Shown here one piece after another: positions 9,511 to 17,588 of a stretch of DNA of 33,741 nt. This DNA is from Hyphomicrobiales bacterium. Its GTDB lineage: Bacteria > Pseudomonadota > Alphaproteobacteria > Rhizobiales > Xanthobacteraceae. Each line of letters starts with the position of its first letter. Position 1 is the stretch's first letter. The notes beneath the pieces are model-generated. The model saw nothing but the letters and a program-made list of their open reading frames with translations, was not told the origin of the DNA and did no database searches. The position numbers were made by a program, and so were the translations under genes. The DNA is taken from positions 1-33,741 of the forward strand of contig PLJS01000238.1 of the NCBI GenBank assembly GCA_003140315.1, read 5' to 3'.

Positions 9511-9525
9511 CTAACCTTTTGTTAA
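9511..9525. promoter_or_regulatory. CtrA-like binding box
   Basis: CTAA (9511-9514), seven bases (CCTTTTG) and TTAA (9522-9525) match the CtrA consensus TTAA-N7-TTAA at seven of eight positions. It lies about 127 bases before the HerA-like gene start and about 85 bases upstream of the rimP -35 candidate. CtrA is the cell-cycle master regulator of alphaproteobacteria. Binding is inferred, not shown. Confidence 0.45.
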
Positions 9526-9651
9526 AGATTACGAAAAGTTCTCAGGCCGGGAACTCATGATTAATCGGATGGTGATCACGCCCGGCTAACTTTCGGCCGA
9601 ACGGGTGGCGCAGAACTGCCGCATATTTTGCTCAGAAATCCGAGGAAATCG

Positions 9652-11541
9652 ATGTTGGACAGCGACCAGAAGGTCACGAGCGCGAAGAATCTTCAGGTGA
9701 ACGAGACATGCGGACGCGTTCTCGCCGTCAGCGGCTCGCAGGCGGGCGTCGGGCTGCCGGCGACGAGCCTCGATCCGACCAGCGTCGTCTCGGTCACGGT
9801 CGGCAAGTTCCTGCGCATTCAGCGCGCGGACTCCGTGCTCATCGGAATGGTGACGGAGGTCACGCGCGAGACCTCGCCCGCCGCGCGTGACGAAGGCTAT
9901 TGCGCGACTGCGCGCCTCGACATGATGGGCGAGATCAAGCGGCGCGACAGCGGCGCGCATTATTTCCAGCGCGGTGTCACCGATTATCCGGCGATCGGCG
10001 ATCCGGCGGCGCTGATCACGCGCGACGAACTGCGCCTGATCTACGACATCTCCGGCTCGGACACGATCGACATCGGCTATCTGCAGCAGGACCCGACGAT
10101 CGGCGCTTACGTCAATGTCGACGAAATGCTGAGCAAGCATTTCGCCATCCTCGGCACCACCGGCGTCGGCAAATCGAGCGGCGTTGCGCTTATCCTGCAG
10201 CAGATCCTCGAAGCCCGGCCGAACCTCCGGCTGTTCCTGCTCGACGGCCATAACGAATATGCTCGCTGCTTCGGCGACCGGGCGCTGGTGCTCAACCCGC
10301 GAAACCTCAAGCTTCCGTTCTGGCTGTTCAATTTCGAGGAGGCGATCGACGTCTTCTTCGGCGGCCGACAGGGTCTGGACGAGGAAGTCGCGGTTCTCGC
10401 CGAACTGATTCCGCTCGCGAAAAGCACCTACACGCAGCAATACCGCGCCGGCGATAGCCCGAGACTCAAGAAAGTCGACGCCAAGACCACAGGCTACACC
10501 GGCGACACGCCGGTGCCTTATCGGCTGGCGGACCTGATCGCGCTGATCGACGAGCGGATGGGCAAGCTGGAGAACCGCTCCTCGCGCATGATTTATCATA
10601 AGCTGATCACGCGCATCGAAACCGTGCGCAACGACCCGCGTTACGCCTTTATGTTCGACAACGCCAATGTCGGCGGCGACACGATGGGCGAAACGCTGCG
10701 GCAATTGTTCCGGCTGCCTGCGAACGGCATGCCCATGACCATTATGCAGCTCGCCGGCTTCCCCGCCGAAGTGGTCGATTCGGTCGTGTCGGTGCTCTGC
10801 CGCATGGCGTTCGATTTCGGCATGTGGAGCGACGGCGCGTTTCCGCTGCTGTTCGTGTGCGAGGAAGCGCATCGCTATGCCTCGGCCGACCGCTCCATCG
10901 GCTTCGGCCCGACCCGCAAGGCGATCTCGCGCATCGCCAAGGAAGGGCGTAAGTACGGCGTCTTCCTTGGGCTCGTCACGCAACGCCCGGCCGAGCTCGA
11001 CGCGACCATCATCTCGCAATGCTCGACGCTCTTTGCCATGCGCATGGCGAACGAGCGCGATCAGGCGATCGTGCGCTCCGCGGTCTCGGACGCGGCCGCG
11101 AACCTCTTGGCCTTCGTGCCGTCGCTCGGGACCCGCGAGGTGCTTGCCTTCGGCGAAGGCGTCGCGCTGCCGACCCGGCTGAAGTTCAAGCAACTGCCCG
11201 AGAATCTGATCCCGCAGAGCCAGGCCGTCATCAACGTCACCACGGATGCGAGCGGCGGCGCGAGCGAGGACTTCATCGATACGATCATCGACCGCTGGCG
11301 CGGCGCGACCATGAGCAAGCAGAACGGGCTCGAGGGCCCGGATTTCGACGCGCTTGCCCGCGACGAGTTTTCGTCGATTCCGACCGCGCCGCAACCGCCG
11401 CAGGCGCCCTCTGTCCAGCCGCCGCCAACCGCGCCGCGCCTCGATCCGGATCGTTTCAAGATTCTCAAGAAGCCGCTCGACACCGGCGGAGATGCGTTCC
11501 GCACGCCGGCGCCGTCCGGCCAGCCGCGCTGGCAACGATAG
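9652..11541 (+). CDS. HerA/FtsK-superfamily ATPase (DUF87-type)
   Basis: The 629-residue protein is a P-loop ATPase of the HerA-FtsK group. An N-terminal beta-barrel-like HAS domain spans about 15-130. Walker A GTTGVGKSS is at about 168-176 and Walker B LLFVCEEAH at about 399-407. The sensor/arginine region LVTQRPAELDATIISQC comes about 50 residues later. The last 70 residues are Pro-rich and probably disordered. A TTG at 9628 is possible, but the ATG at 9652 with GAGGAAA upstream is preferred. HerA usually works with the nuclease NurA in DNA end resection, or with Sir2/other effectors in defence. Neither is adjacent, so the DNA-translocase role is inferred from fold alone. It is flanked by divergent rimP and convergent trmB. 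Confidence 0.85.
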   Translation: MLDSDQKVTSAKNLQVNETCGRVLAVSGSQAGVGLPATSLDPTSVVSVTVGKFLRIQRADSVLIGMVTEVTRETSPAARDEGYCATARLDMMGEIKRRDSGAHYFQRGVTDYPAIGDPAALITRDELRLIYDISGSDTIDIGYLQQDPTIGAYVNVDEMLSKHFAILGTTGVGKSSGVALILQQILEARPNLRLFLLDGHNEYARCFGDRALVLNPRNLKLPFWLFNFEEAIDVFFGGRQGLDEEVAVLAELIPLAKSTYTQQYRAGDSPRLKKVDAKTTGYTGDTPVPYRLADLIALIDERMGKLENRSSRMIYHKLITRIETVRNDPRYAFMFDNANVGGDTMGETLRQLFRLPANGMPMTIMQLAGFPAEVVDSVVSVLCRMAFDFGMWSDGAFPLLFVCEEAHRYASADRSIGFGPTRKAISRIAKEGRKYGVFLGLVTQRPAELDATIISQCSTLFAMRMANERDQAIVRSAVSDAAANLLAFVPSLGTREVLAFGEGVALPTRLKFKQLPENLIPQSQAVINVTTDASGGASEDFIDTIIDRWRGATMSKQNGLEGPDFDALARDEFSSIPTAPQPPQAPSVQPPPTAPRLDPDRFKILKKPLDTGGDAFRTPAPSGQPRWQR

Positions 11542-11552
11542 CGCGTAGGCGC

Positions 11553-12248
11553 CTATCGCCGGCGAAAGATCAGATAGCAGGGCGCGCGGCCTTCGCGCCG
11601 CGCTTTGGCCTCGTAGCGGGTGCCGCCGAAATCCGGCCACGGCCGGCGCCAGTCGTCGGCGCGCTCCGCGGTCCAGGCAAAATCGTCAAAGCGCAGGAAT
11701 CGCGCGAGCGTCCAGGCGGCGTAGTCGGGCCAGTCGGTCGCGAAGCGCAGTTCGGCCCCGGACCTCAGCACGCGCGCGAGCTTTGCGATATTCGCATCGC
11801 TCACAAAGCGCCGCTTCCAATGCCGCCGCTTCGGCCAGGGGTCGGGGTAGAGCAGGTCGATCCGCGCAATCGAGCCGATCGGCAGCCAATCGATCAGGTC
11901 GACGGCGTCGGCGTGGTGCAGGCGGATGTTGACAAGCTTCAGCGCGTCGATCGCCGCTAGCGCTTTCGCCGTTCCGTTGATGAACGGCTCGCAGCCGATG
12001 AAGCCCTCGCGCGGATGGCTTTGCGCCTGCGCGATCAGGTGCTCAGCCCCGCCGAATCCGATTTCAAGTCGGACGGCATCGGCCGCGAGCGGAAACAGCG
12101 TCGCAAGATCGCCCGGCGCGGGCGCGTTCAGGTCCAATGCCAGGCGCGGCAGCAGCGTCTCGAACAGCTCCGCCTGTCGGACGCGCAGCGGATGTCCTTT
12201 GCGCCGTCCGAAGAACGCGCCGTGCCGATGTTCGACGTCGTCGGTCAT
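11553..12248 (-). CDS. trmB: tRNA (guanine-N7)-methyltransferase TrmB
   Basis: TrmB methylates G46 of tRNA using S-adenosylmethionine. The 231-residue protein shows the SAM-binding LEIGFGGAEHL, then FIGCEPFINGTAKAL and the diagnostic LLYPDPWPKRRHWKRRF block. The C-terminal substrate-binding GGTRYEAKARREGRAP segment is also present. It is downstream of metK, which makes its cofactor, after a 70-base spacer with a terminator-like hairpin. It converges on the HerA-like gene with an 11-base gap in which the two Arg-stop ends form a small inverted repeat. Length and motifs are normal. Confidence 0.95.
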   Translation of the reverse strand: MTDDVEHRHGAFFGRRKGHPLRVRQAELFETLLPRLALDLNAPAPGDLATLFPLAADAVRLEIGFGGAEHLIAQAQSHPREGFIGCEPFINGTAKALAAIDALKLVNIRLHHADAVDLIDWLPIGSIARIDLLYPDPWPKRRHWKRRFVSDANIAKLARVLRSGAELRFATDWPDYAAWTLARFLRFDDFAWTAERADDWRRPWPDFGGTRYEAKARREGRAPCYLIFRRR

Positions 12249-12272
12249 CGCGCTTCGTCAAGCACAAATGAA

Positions 12273-12296
12273 AATGGCCGGGAAGCCCCGGCCATT
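12273..12296 (-). terminator. Hairpin terminator candidate after metK
   Basis: A perfect 10-bp stem (12273-12282 with 12287-12296) with a 4-base loop lies 22 bases after the metK stop. On the transcribed strand it is followed by TTCATTTG, a moderately T-rich tail. It could be a partial terminator separating metK from trmB. Confidence 0.6.
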
Positions 12297-12318
12297 CGCG
12301 TAATTCGTTTGTGTTCGC

Positions 12319-13590
12319 TCAGAACGCCTTCTTCAGGCCCGCCGCCAGATCGGTCTTCTCCCACGAGAAGCCGCCGTCCTTTTCGGGCGCGCGGCCGAAA
12401 TGTCCGTAGGCCGCGGTGCGCTTGTAGATCGGGCGGTTGAGTTTCAGCGTGCGGCGAATGTTGGTCGGAGTCAGCCGGAACATCTCGGGTAGAATTTTCT
12501 CGAGCTTGCGCTCGTCGACTTTGCCGGTGCCGTGGGTGTCGACCAGGAGCGACATCGGGTCGGCGACGCCGATCGCATAGGCGACCTGGATCGTGCAGCG
12601 GTCCGCAAGGCCCGCCGCGACAATGTTCTTCGCCAGATAGCGCGCCGCATAGGCCGCCGAGCGATCGACCTTGGTCGGATCTTTCCCCGAGAAGGCGCCG
12701 CCGCCATGCGGCGCGTAACCGCCATAGGTGTCGACGATGATCTTGCGCCCGGTCAGGCCGCAGTCGCCGTCGGGCCCGCCGACCACGAAGTTGCCGGTTG
12801 GGTTGACCAGGAAATCGGACGGCTTCTTCGGCATCCAGCCTTTCGGCAGCGACGATTCGACCGCGTTGCCGATCAGGTCCTTGACCATGCCCGGCGTATA
12901 CTTCTTGCCGTTGCGGCTTTTCTCGTTGTGCTGCGTCGAGACGACGACCTTGGTGCAGCCGACGGCCTGGCCGTTCACGTACTGCACCGTCACCTGGCTC
13001 TTCGCATCGGGTTGAAGATCGAACAGCTTGCCGGAGCGGCGCTGCTCGGAGAGCGTGCGCAGGACCCTGTGCGCGAAGAAGATCGGGGCAGGCATGTACG
13101 AGCCCTTCTCATACACCTCGCTCTCGGTGCAGGCGTAACCGAACATCATGCCCTGATCGCCCGCGCCTTCCTCCTCGCCGCCCTTCTTCTTCTTCGCGTT
13201 GACGCCCATCGCAATGTCGGGCGACTGGCCGTGCAGGAGAACTTCGACATCGGCGCCGTGCCACGAGAAGCCATCTTGGTCGTAGCCGATGTCCTTCACG
13301 ACGCCACGCGCGATCTCGGTCAAGAGCTCACGGTTCATGACCGTCGTGCCATTGTATTTCTTCATCAACGGCTCTTGCCCGCGGCATTCGCCGGCGATGA
13401 TGATTTTGTTGGTGGTCGTCAGCGTCTCGCAGCCGAGGCGCGTGTTGGTGAGGCTGTCATCCTCGATGCCGAGCTTGATGTCGTTTGCAAGAAACGCGTC
13501 GAGGATCGCGTCCGAGATCTGATCGCACACCTTGTCGGGATGGCCTTCGGAAACGGATTCGCTCGTGAACAGATAGCTCTTATGGGACAC
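12319..13590 (-). CDS. metK: S-adenosylmethionine synthase
   Basis: MetK joins methionine and ATP into S-adenosylmethionine. The 423-residue protein begins [20 protein letters not shown], with the catalytic HPDK motif. It has the [12 protein letters not shown] signature and the [21 protein letters not shown] phosphate-binding loop. A short Lys/Glu-rich insertion (about residues 133-142) precedes the GAGDQG motif. The ATG has no strong ribosome binding site close by. I saw no SAM riboswitch-like core in the 132-base upstream spacer. It lies between praR and trmB, an arrangement I recall from Rhizobiales. Confidence 0.97.
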   Translation of the reverse strand: MSHKSYLFTSESVSEGHPDKVCDQISDAILDAFLANDIKLGIEDDSLTNTRLGCETLTTTNKIIIAGECRGQEPLMKKYNGTTVMNRELLTEIARGVVKDIGYDQDGFSWHGADVEVLLHGQSPDIAMGVNAKKKKGGEEEGAGDQGMMFGYACTESEVYEKGSYMPAPIFFAHRVLRTLSEQRRSGKLFDLQPDAKSQVTVQYVNGQAVGCTKVVVSTQHNEKSRNGKKYTPGMVKDLIGNAVESSLPKGWMPKKPSDFLVNPTGNFVVGGPDGDCGLTGRKIIVDTYGGYAPHGGGAFSGKDPTKVDRSAAYAARYLAKNIVAAGLADRCTIQVAYAIGVADPMSLLVDTHGTGKVDERKLEKILPEMFRLTPTNIRRTLKLNRPIYKRTAAYGHFGRAPEKDGGFSWEKTDLAAGLKKAF

Positions 13591-13722
13591 CGGAACGTAC
13601 TCCTCGCGGTCAGGCCGTTACCGCGCCTGCGGCTTGATGGCGGCGTTTCTTGCAGCGGCGCGCCGCGCGGTCAAGATGTGGGCTGAGGTGGGCGGATGGC
13701 GGTCAGGCGCTGCGGCCACGCC

Positions 13723-14130
13723 CTAGGGCTCGTCTTCGCCCGCCATCTCCTGGACGAGTTCAACGATGCGCCGGCGCAGCTTCGCGTTATTGAGCCGCAT
13801 GAACGCCTTGGTGAGGGTCAGCCCGTCGGTCGTGGCGAGGAAGTCGGTGACGTAGGCCGGAGACGGAGCGTCGCCGAAACTCATAGGCTTGCCGGGCGGG
13901 GGTGGAGCGCCTTCGAAGAAAAACGAGACCGGGACCTGGAGGATCAGCGAAATCTGCTGCAGCCGGCTCGCGCCGATGCGGTTCGTCCCTTTCTCGTATT
14001 TCTGCACTTGCTGGAACGTCAGGCTGAGCGCGTCGCCAAGCTTCTCCTGGCTCATCCCCAACATCATTCGGCGCATGCGAACCCGGCTGCCGACATGCTT
14101 GTCGATGGGATTGGGCGCCTTCTTGACCAT
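13723..14130 (-). CDS. praR: XRE-family regulator, PraR-like
   Basis: The 135-residue protein has an N-terminal Cro/CI-type helix-turn-helix (about 12-68). Its motifs are VGSRVRMRRMMLGMSQEKLG, QQVQKYEKGTNRIGASRLQ and VPVSFFFEG. The C-terminal half is conserved only among relatives. The pattern matches PraR of Azorhizobium and Rhizobium, a repressor linked to symbiosis, biofilm and quorum sensing. GTG at 14133 directly precedes the ATG at 14130. GGAGGAG is spaced 6 bases from the ATG, which is chosen. A dyad at about 14157-14181 just upstream is a candidate operator. XRE identity is certain; the PraR assignment is from recognition. Confidence 0.88.
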   Translation of the reverse strand: MVKKAPNPIDKHVGSRVRMRRMMLGMSQEKLGDALSLTFQQVQKYEKGTNRIGASRLQQISLILQVPVSFFFEGAPPPPGKPMSFGDAPSPAYVTDFLATTDGLTLTKAFMRLNNAKLRRRIVELVQEMAGEDEP

Positions 14131-14156
14131 CACGGTCTCCTCCAGGGATAGTTCCC

Positions 14157-14181
14157 AAGTCGTGCAACTTCATGCACGCTT
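14157..14181. promoter_or_regulatory. Dyad upstream of praR (candidate operator or leader hairpin)
   Basis: CGTGCA (14161-14166) and TGCACG (14173-14178) flank a 6-base centre. AAG and CTT extend the symmetry with one bulged T. It ends 27 bases before the praR start codon. XRE regulators commonly bind such dyads to control their own gene; binding here is inferred. Confidence 0.4.
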
Positions 14182-14320
14182 CGCGGGAAAGCAACGCCGG
14201 AAACCGCGCGCCCCCCCCGTTGCGCCCTCCTAGCGTAACGGCGACCCAACACCTTCGCAACTAATGGTAATTCGATGCCGTCGTGCGCTGGCGGCCGGAA
14301 TCGGCATTTCGGTGGATAAC

Positions 14321-15928
14321 TCAGCGCTGCCGAAGGACGCGGCGCAGCACGAGCGCAAATCCGGCCAGCATGAAGAGCGCGGTCGTGCCATCGCCGAAGC
14401 GAACATAGGGTGTCGGGTCGATGGGCTTTGGCAGCGGCGCATCGACGACGCCTTCGACCCCGAGCGGCAATGAGGCCACGATCCGGCCGAGTGGATCGAT
14501 GACGGCCGAAATGCCGGTGTTGGCGGCACGGACCAGCGGCAGACCCTGCTCGATCGCACGGACGCGGGCCTGCTGGAAATGCTGGTACGGGCCGGTGCTG
14601 TTGCCGAACCAGCCGTCATTGGTGAGGTTGATGAGCCAGCCCGGCCGTTCACCGCCCGGAACCGCCTCGCCGGGAAAGACTATCTCGTAGCAGACGAGAG
14701 GCAGGAACGCGGGCGCGCGCGGCACGGTCAGAGGCTTGCGCACGTCGCCGGGGATGTAGCCGCCCCGGAGCTTGGTGAGCTGCTGCAGCCCGAGGCCCTC
14801 GAGAAAATCCTGGAACGGCAGGTACTCGCCGAACGGGACGAGATGGATCTTGTCGTAGACCGACAGGATCGAGCCGTCATGGTCGATCACGTAGATCGAA
14901 TTGTAGGCGCGCAGGACGTGCGGCGCCATACTGGCTGGCCGCGCGGCGCCCGTGATCAGCACCGTTCCGGGGGAGAGCAAAGTCGCGATCTGCGCGAGCG
15001 CGTCGGCTTCACGCGCCAGAAAGAACGGAAATGCGGACTCCGGCCAGATCAGATGCGTCACGTCGCGCACGCCGGTCGAACCCGGACCCGTGGAGCGGTC
15101 GGACAGCGCGAGATAGCGGCTCATCACCGCCTGCTTGGCGCCGTAGTTGAATTTCTCGTCCTGCGTGACGTTCGGCTGCATGATGCGCAGCTTGACCCCG
15201 GTGACGAATTGCATCGGCGTCCGCGCGAGGCGGACTGCGCCATAGCCCGCGAAGGCCGCAAGGACGATGAGCGCTGACAGAGGGACGAGATAGGGGCGCG
15301 GCGTGTCGGCGCGATCGTCGACCAGGACGGCAGGGCTTGCGAACAGCAGGACGGCGAAGAAGGTCAGGCCCCAGATCCCGATCAGCGAAGCCGACTGGGC
15401 GAGCATCAGCGGGGTCGTCAACGCATAGCCGAAGACGTTCCAGGGAAAGCCGGTCAGCACATGGCCGCGCAGCCACTCGGTCGCCGTCAGCGCAAGCGCG
15501 AGCGCGACGAGCCGCAGCGGACCGCGCGTCCACATCAACCGCGCGAGCGCAAAGCCGAAACCGGTGAAGAACGCAAGGCCGACCGGCAGGCCGATCACCG
15601 CGATCGGCAGCAGCCACGCGAACATCTTGGCGTCGACCAGGAACGCGATCCCGATCCAATAGAGGCCGGCGAGAAAGTAGCCGAAGCCGAACCACCAGCC
15701 GGTGACGGCGGCCGAGATGACGCCGCCGAGCCGGCCCGCCGAAGCCCCATCGATCAGCCAGATGAGGACCGGAAACGTGAGGAACAAAGCCGGCCAGGCA
15801 TTGAACGGCGCCAAGCCCAGAACCGACGCAGCTCCGGCCAGGAAGGCCACCGCCGCGCGCCGCCAGCCCCAGGAGAGCACGACCGCGTGCGAAAACCGCG
15901 TGAGCGTGCGCGTCGGCACTGCGGTCAC
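14321..15928 (-). CDS. lnt: Apolipoprotein N-acyltransferase
   Basis: Lnt adds the third acyl chain to lipoproteins in the inner membrane. The 535-residue protein has about six N-terminal membrane helices (20-245), a periplasmic nitrilase-fold domain (250-510) and a final helix. The catalytic triad is visible: E297 (WPESAFPF), K360 (YDKIHLVPFGE) and C413 (LVCYEIVFP). The start is GTG at 15928, overlapping the corC stop as GTGA, so it is probably coupled to corC. The corC-lnt pairing is common in proteobacteria. The start at 14321 is 187 bases after praR's start region with a separate promoter likely for praR. Confidence 0.96.
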   Translation of the reverse strand: MTAVPTRTLTRFSHAVVLSWGWRRAAVAFLAGAASVLGLAPFNAWPALFLTFPVLIWLIDGASAGRLGGVISAAVTGWWFGFGYFLAGLYWIGIAFLVDAKMFAWLLPIAVIGLPVGLAFFTGFGFALARLMWTRGPLRLVALALALTATEWLRGHVLTGFPWNVFGYALTTPLMLAQSASLIGIWGLTFFAVLLFASPAVLVDDRADTPRPYLVPLSALIVLAAFAGYGAVRLARTPMQFVTGVKLRIMQPNVTQDEKFNYGAKQAVMSRYLALSDRSTGPGSTGVRDVTHLIWPESAFPFFLAREADALAQIATLLSPGTVLITGAARPASMAPHVLRAYNSIYVIDHDGSILSVYDKIHLVPFGEYLPFQDFLEGLGLQQLTKLRGGYIPGDVRKPLTVPRAPAFLPLVCYEIVFPGEAVPGGERPGWLINLTNDGWFGNSTGPYQHFQQARVRAIEQGLPLVRAANTGISAVIDPLGRIVASLPLGVEGVVDAPLPKPIDPTPYVRFGDGTTALFMLAGFALVLRRVLRQR

Positions 15929-17061
15929 GATGATCCCGTATCCGGCGACGGCCGATCGGTGCCGGGCGGCGCATGATCGCCCGCCGCGGGCGCGATCGTC
16001 ACGTCGATCTCGCGTCGCTTGGCGCTGCGGCCCTGTCGTGCCGGGCGGTCTTTGCTGTGCGTGATGCGGACTTTCTTGAGGCGGCGCGGGTCGGCTTCGA
16101 GCACCTCGATCTCGAAGCCCGCGGGGCCTGGGACGACCTCGCCGCGCGATGGCAGGCGGCCGACCCGCGATATGATGTAGCCGGCGAGCGTGTCGACTTC
16201 GCCGGCGGCATCGCCGATGCTGAACTCGGAGCCGACGGTTGCGACGACATCTTCAAGATTGGCGCGCGCGTCGGCGAGAAACGAGCCGTCATGCTGGCGG
16301 ATCACGGCGGGTGTTTCATCCTCGTCGTGCTCGTCCTCGATGTCTCCGACGATCTGCTCGACGATGTCCTCGATCGAAACAATGCCGTCGGTGCCACCAT
16401 ATTCGTCGATGACGAGTGCAAGATGGATGCGCGTCGCCTGCATCTTGGCGAGCAGGTCGAGCGCCGGCATCGACGGCGGAACGAACAGCAGCGGACGGAT
16501 GATCTTGGCGGCGGAGAGCGATACCGAGAGATCGACGGCCTTGAGATCGAGGCCCGCCGGAAGCAGCTTTCTGCGTCGGGTGCTCTTGGCCGGAACGATG
16601 GAGGCGAGGCGCACCATGTATCCGATCACGTCGCGGATGTGCACCATTCCGACCGGGTCGTCGAGCGTGTCGTTGTAGGCGACGAGCCGTGAGTGCGCCG
16701 CGCCTTCGAACACTTTGATGAGATCGCCGAGCGCGATGTCCTGCTGCACCGCGATGATATCGGCGCGCGGCACCATGACGTCGTCGATCCTGCGCCCGCG
16801 CAGCGCGAGGATATTCTGCAGCATGGTGCGCTCTTCCGGCGAGAACCCGGTCTCGCCGGAGGTGCCCTCCAGCACGACCTGCAGGTCGGCGCGGATCGAG
16901 CTCGGCTTCCAGCCGAACACCGTGCGCAGCACGCGATGGTACCAGCTTTCGCCAGTTTCGCGCGCGACCGCGCTCGGGCGCGGCACCAACATGGGAAGGT
17001 TCACGCGCTCGATTGGGCCGCTGATCGCTTCGCTGCGACTTGGCGCGTCGGTGTCAGGCAT
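15925..17061 (-). CDS. corC: CorC/HlyC-family protein with CBS domain pair
   Basis: The 378-residue cytoplasmic protein has two CBS domains (about 90-250, beginning VMVPRADIIAVQQDI). A CorC_HlyC domain follows (about 265-350) with the family hallmark VIDEYGGTDGIVSIEDIVEQIVGDIEDEHD just before it. The DUF21 membrane part of larger relatives is absent, as in E. coli CorC (YbeX). CorC has been linked to Mg2+/Co2+ efflux and, through its neighbours, to ribosome function. It lies 11 bases after ybeY and overlaps lnt, reproducing the phoH-ybeY-ybeX-lnt series. Often annotated hemolysin, a misleading name. Confidence 0.93.
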   Translation of the reverse strand: MPDTDAPSRSEAISGPIERVNLPMLVPRPSAVARETGESWYHRVLRTVFGWKPSSIRADLQVVLEGTSGETGFSPEERTMLQNILALRGRRIDDVMVPRADIIAVQQDIALGDLIKVFEGAAHSRLVAYNDTLDDPVGMVHIRDVIGYMVRLASIVPAKSTRRRKLLPAGLDLKAVDLSVSLSAAKIIRPLLFVPPSMPALDLLAKMQATRIHLALVIDEYGGTDGIVSIEDIVEQIVGDIEDEHDEDETPAVIRQHDGSFLADARANLEDVVATVGSEFSIGDAAGEVDTLAGYIISRVGRLPSRGEVVPGPAGFEIEVLEADPRRLKKVRITHSKDRPARQGRSAKRREIDVTIAPAAGDHAPPGTDRPSPDTGSS

Positions 17062-17072
17062 AGCCGTTGAGG

Positions 17073-17588
17073 TCAGGCCCCGATGTCGTGCGTCAGGTAA
17101 GGATCCGGGACGCCGAGGCGCGCGAGGATCGCACGCTCGAGCTGCTCCATCGTCTCCGCTTCAGGCTCCGATTCGTGATCGTAGCCCAACAGATGCAGAA
17201 ATCCATGCACGGCGAGGTGGGCCAGATGATGAGCGAGCGGCTTGTCCTCGGCTTTCGCCTCGCGCGCCGCGGTCTCATAGGCGATCACGATGTCGCCAAG
17301 ATGAGTGGGAGTGCTGGTACCGGGCGGCTCGGCGGCCGGAAACGACAGCACATTGGTCGGCTTGTCTATTCCGCGCCAATGCCGGTTGAGTTCACGGATC
17401 GACGCATCGTCGGTCAGCATGACGGCGAGCTCTTTGTCGGCAGCACGCGGCGCATCAATCGACTCGGAGGCGCGCGCGATCGCGCGTTGCACGATCTGCT
17501 CCGCGCTCGGCTCTCCGGCCCAGAGCGGCGATTCGACGATGACGTCGACCGCAAGTGTGCGCGCCTGCGTGGCGAGCGCCGGTGTCAT
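17073..17588 (-). CDS. ybeY: Endoribonuclease YbeY (rRNA maturation factor)
   Basis: YbeY is a zinc-dependent RNase needed for 16S rRNA 3'-end maturation and ribosome quality control. The 171-residue protein contains the metal motif H128-x3-H132-x5-H138 within HGFLHLLGYDH. The family block NVLSFP and the HLGDIVIAYE segment are also present. Its ATG overlaps the phoH stop as ATGA. Length and motif are normal, so it is predicted to be active. Confidence 0.96.
   Translation of the reverse strand: MTPALATQARTLAVDVIVESPLWAGEPSAEQIVQRAIARASESIDAPRAADKELAVMLTDDASIRELNRHWRGIDKPTNVLSFPAAEPPGTSTPTHLGDIVIAYETAAREAKAEDKPLAHHLAHLAVHGFLHLLGYDHESEPEAETMEQLERAILARLGVPDPYLTHDIGA

Larger units (their letters stand above)
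9280..9651. other. Divergent regulatory region between rimP and the HerA-like gene
   Basis: This 372-base gap has no convincing gene. From left to right it holds a terminator-like hairpin oriented toward rimP (9311-9344) and a small 6-bp hairpin (TCGGAT/ATCCGA, about 9353-9368). A candidate rimP promoter follows (9399-9427), then a CtrA-like box (9511-9525), and finally the ribosome binding site of the plus-strand gene. The 9500-9570 stretch is visibly AT-richer than its surroundings, as expected for promoter DNA. Confidence 0.7.

Noticed and set aside
9652-11541. A HerA-based antiphage defence module
   Set aside because: No nuclease, Sir2, DUF4297 or other effector gene is adjacent. The flanking genes are core housekeeping genes.
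11536-11558. CGATAG/CTATCG inverted repeat formed by the ends of the HerA-like gene and trmB as a bidirectional terminator
   Set aside because: The stem is short with a bulge and neither side has a T-run. It largely results from both genes ending in an Arg codon plus TAG.
9586-11640. A 684-codon open frame antisense to the HerA-like gene
   Set aside because: It mirrors the codons of a well-supported gene, has a composition typical of antisense frames in GC-rich DNA, and shows no family motif.
13591-13722. A SAM riboswitch ahead of metK
   Set aside because: I looked for SAM-II or SAM/SAH-type cores in the 132-base spacer and saw none. A TTGACC occurs but lacks a good -10 partner.
14211-14218. 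A run of eight C residues upstream of praR as a phase-variation tract
   Set aside because: It lies outside coding sequence, is short, and could be a chance run or assembly error. No evidence of length variation can be had from one sequence.
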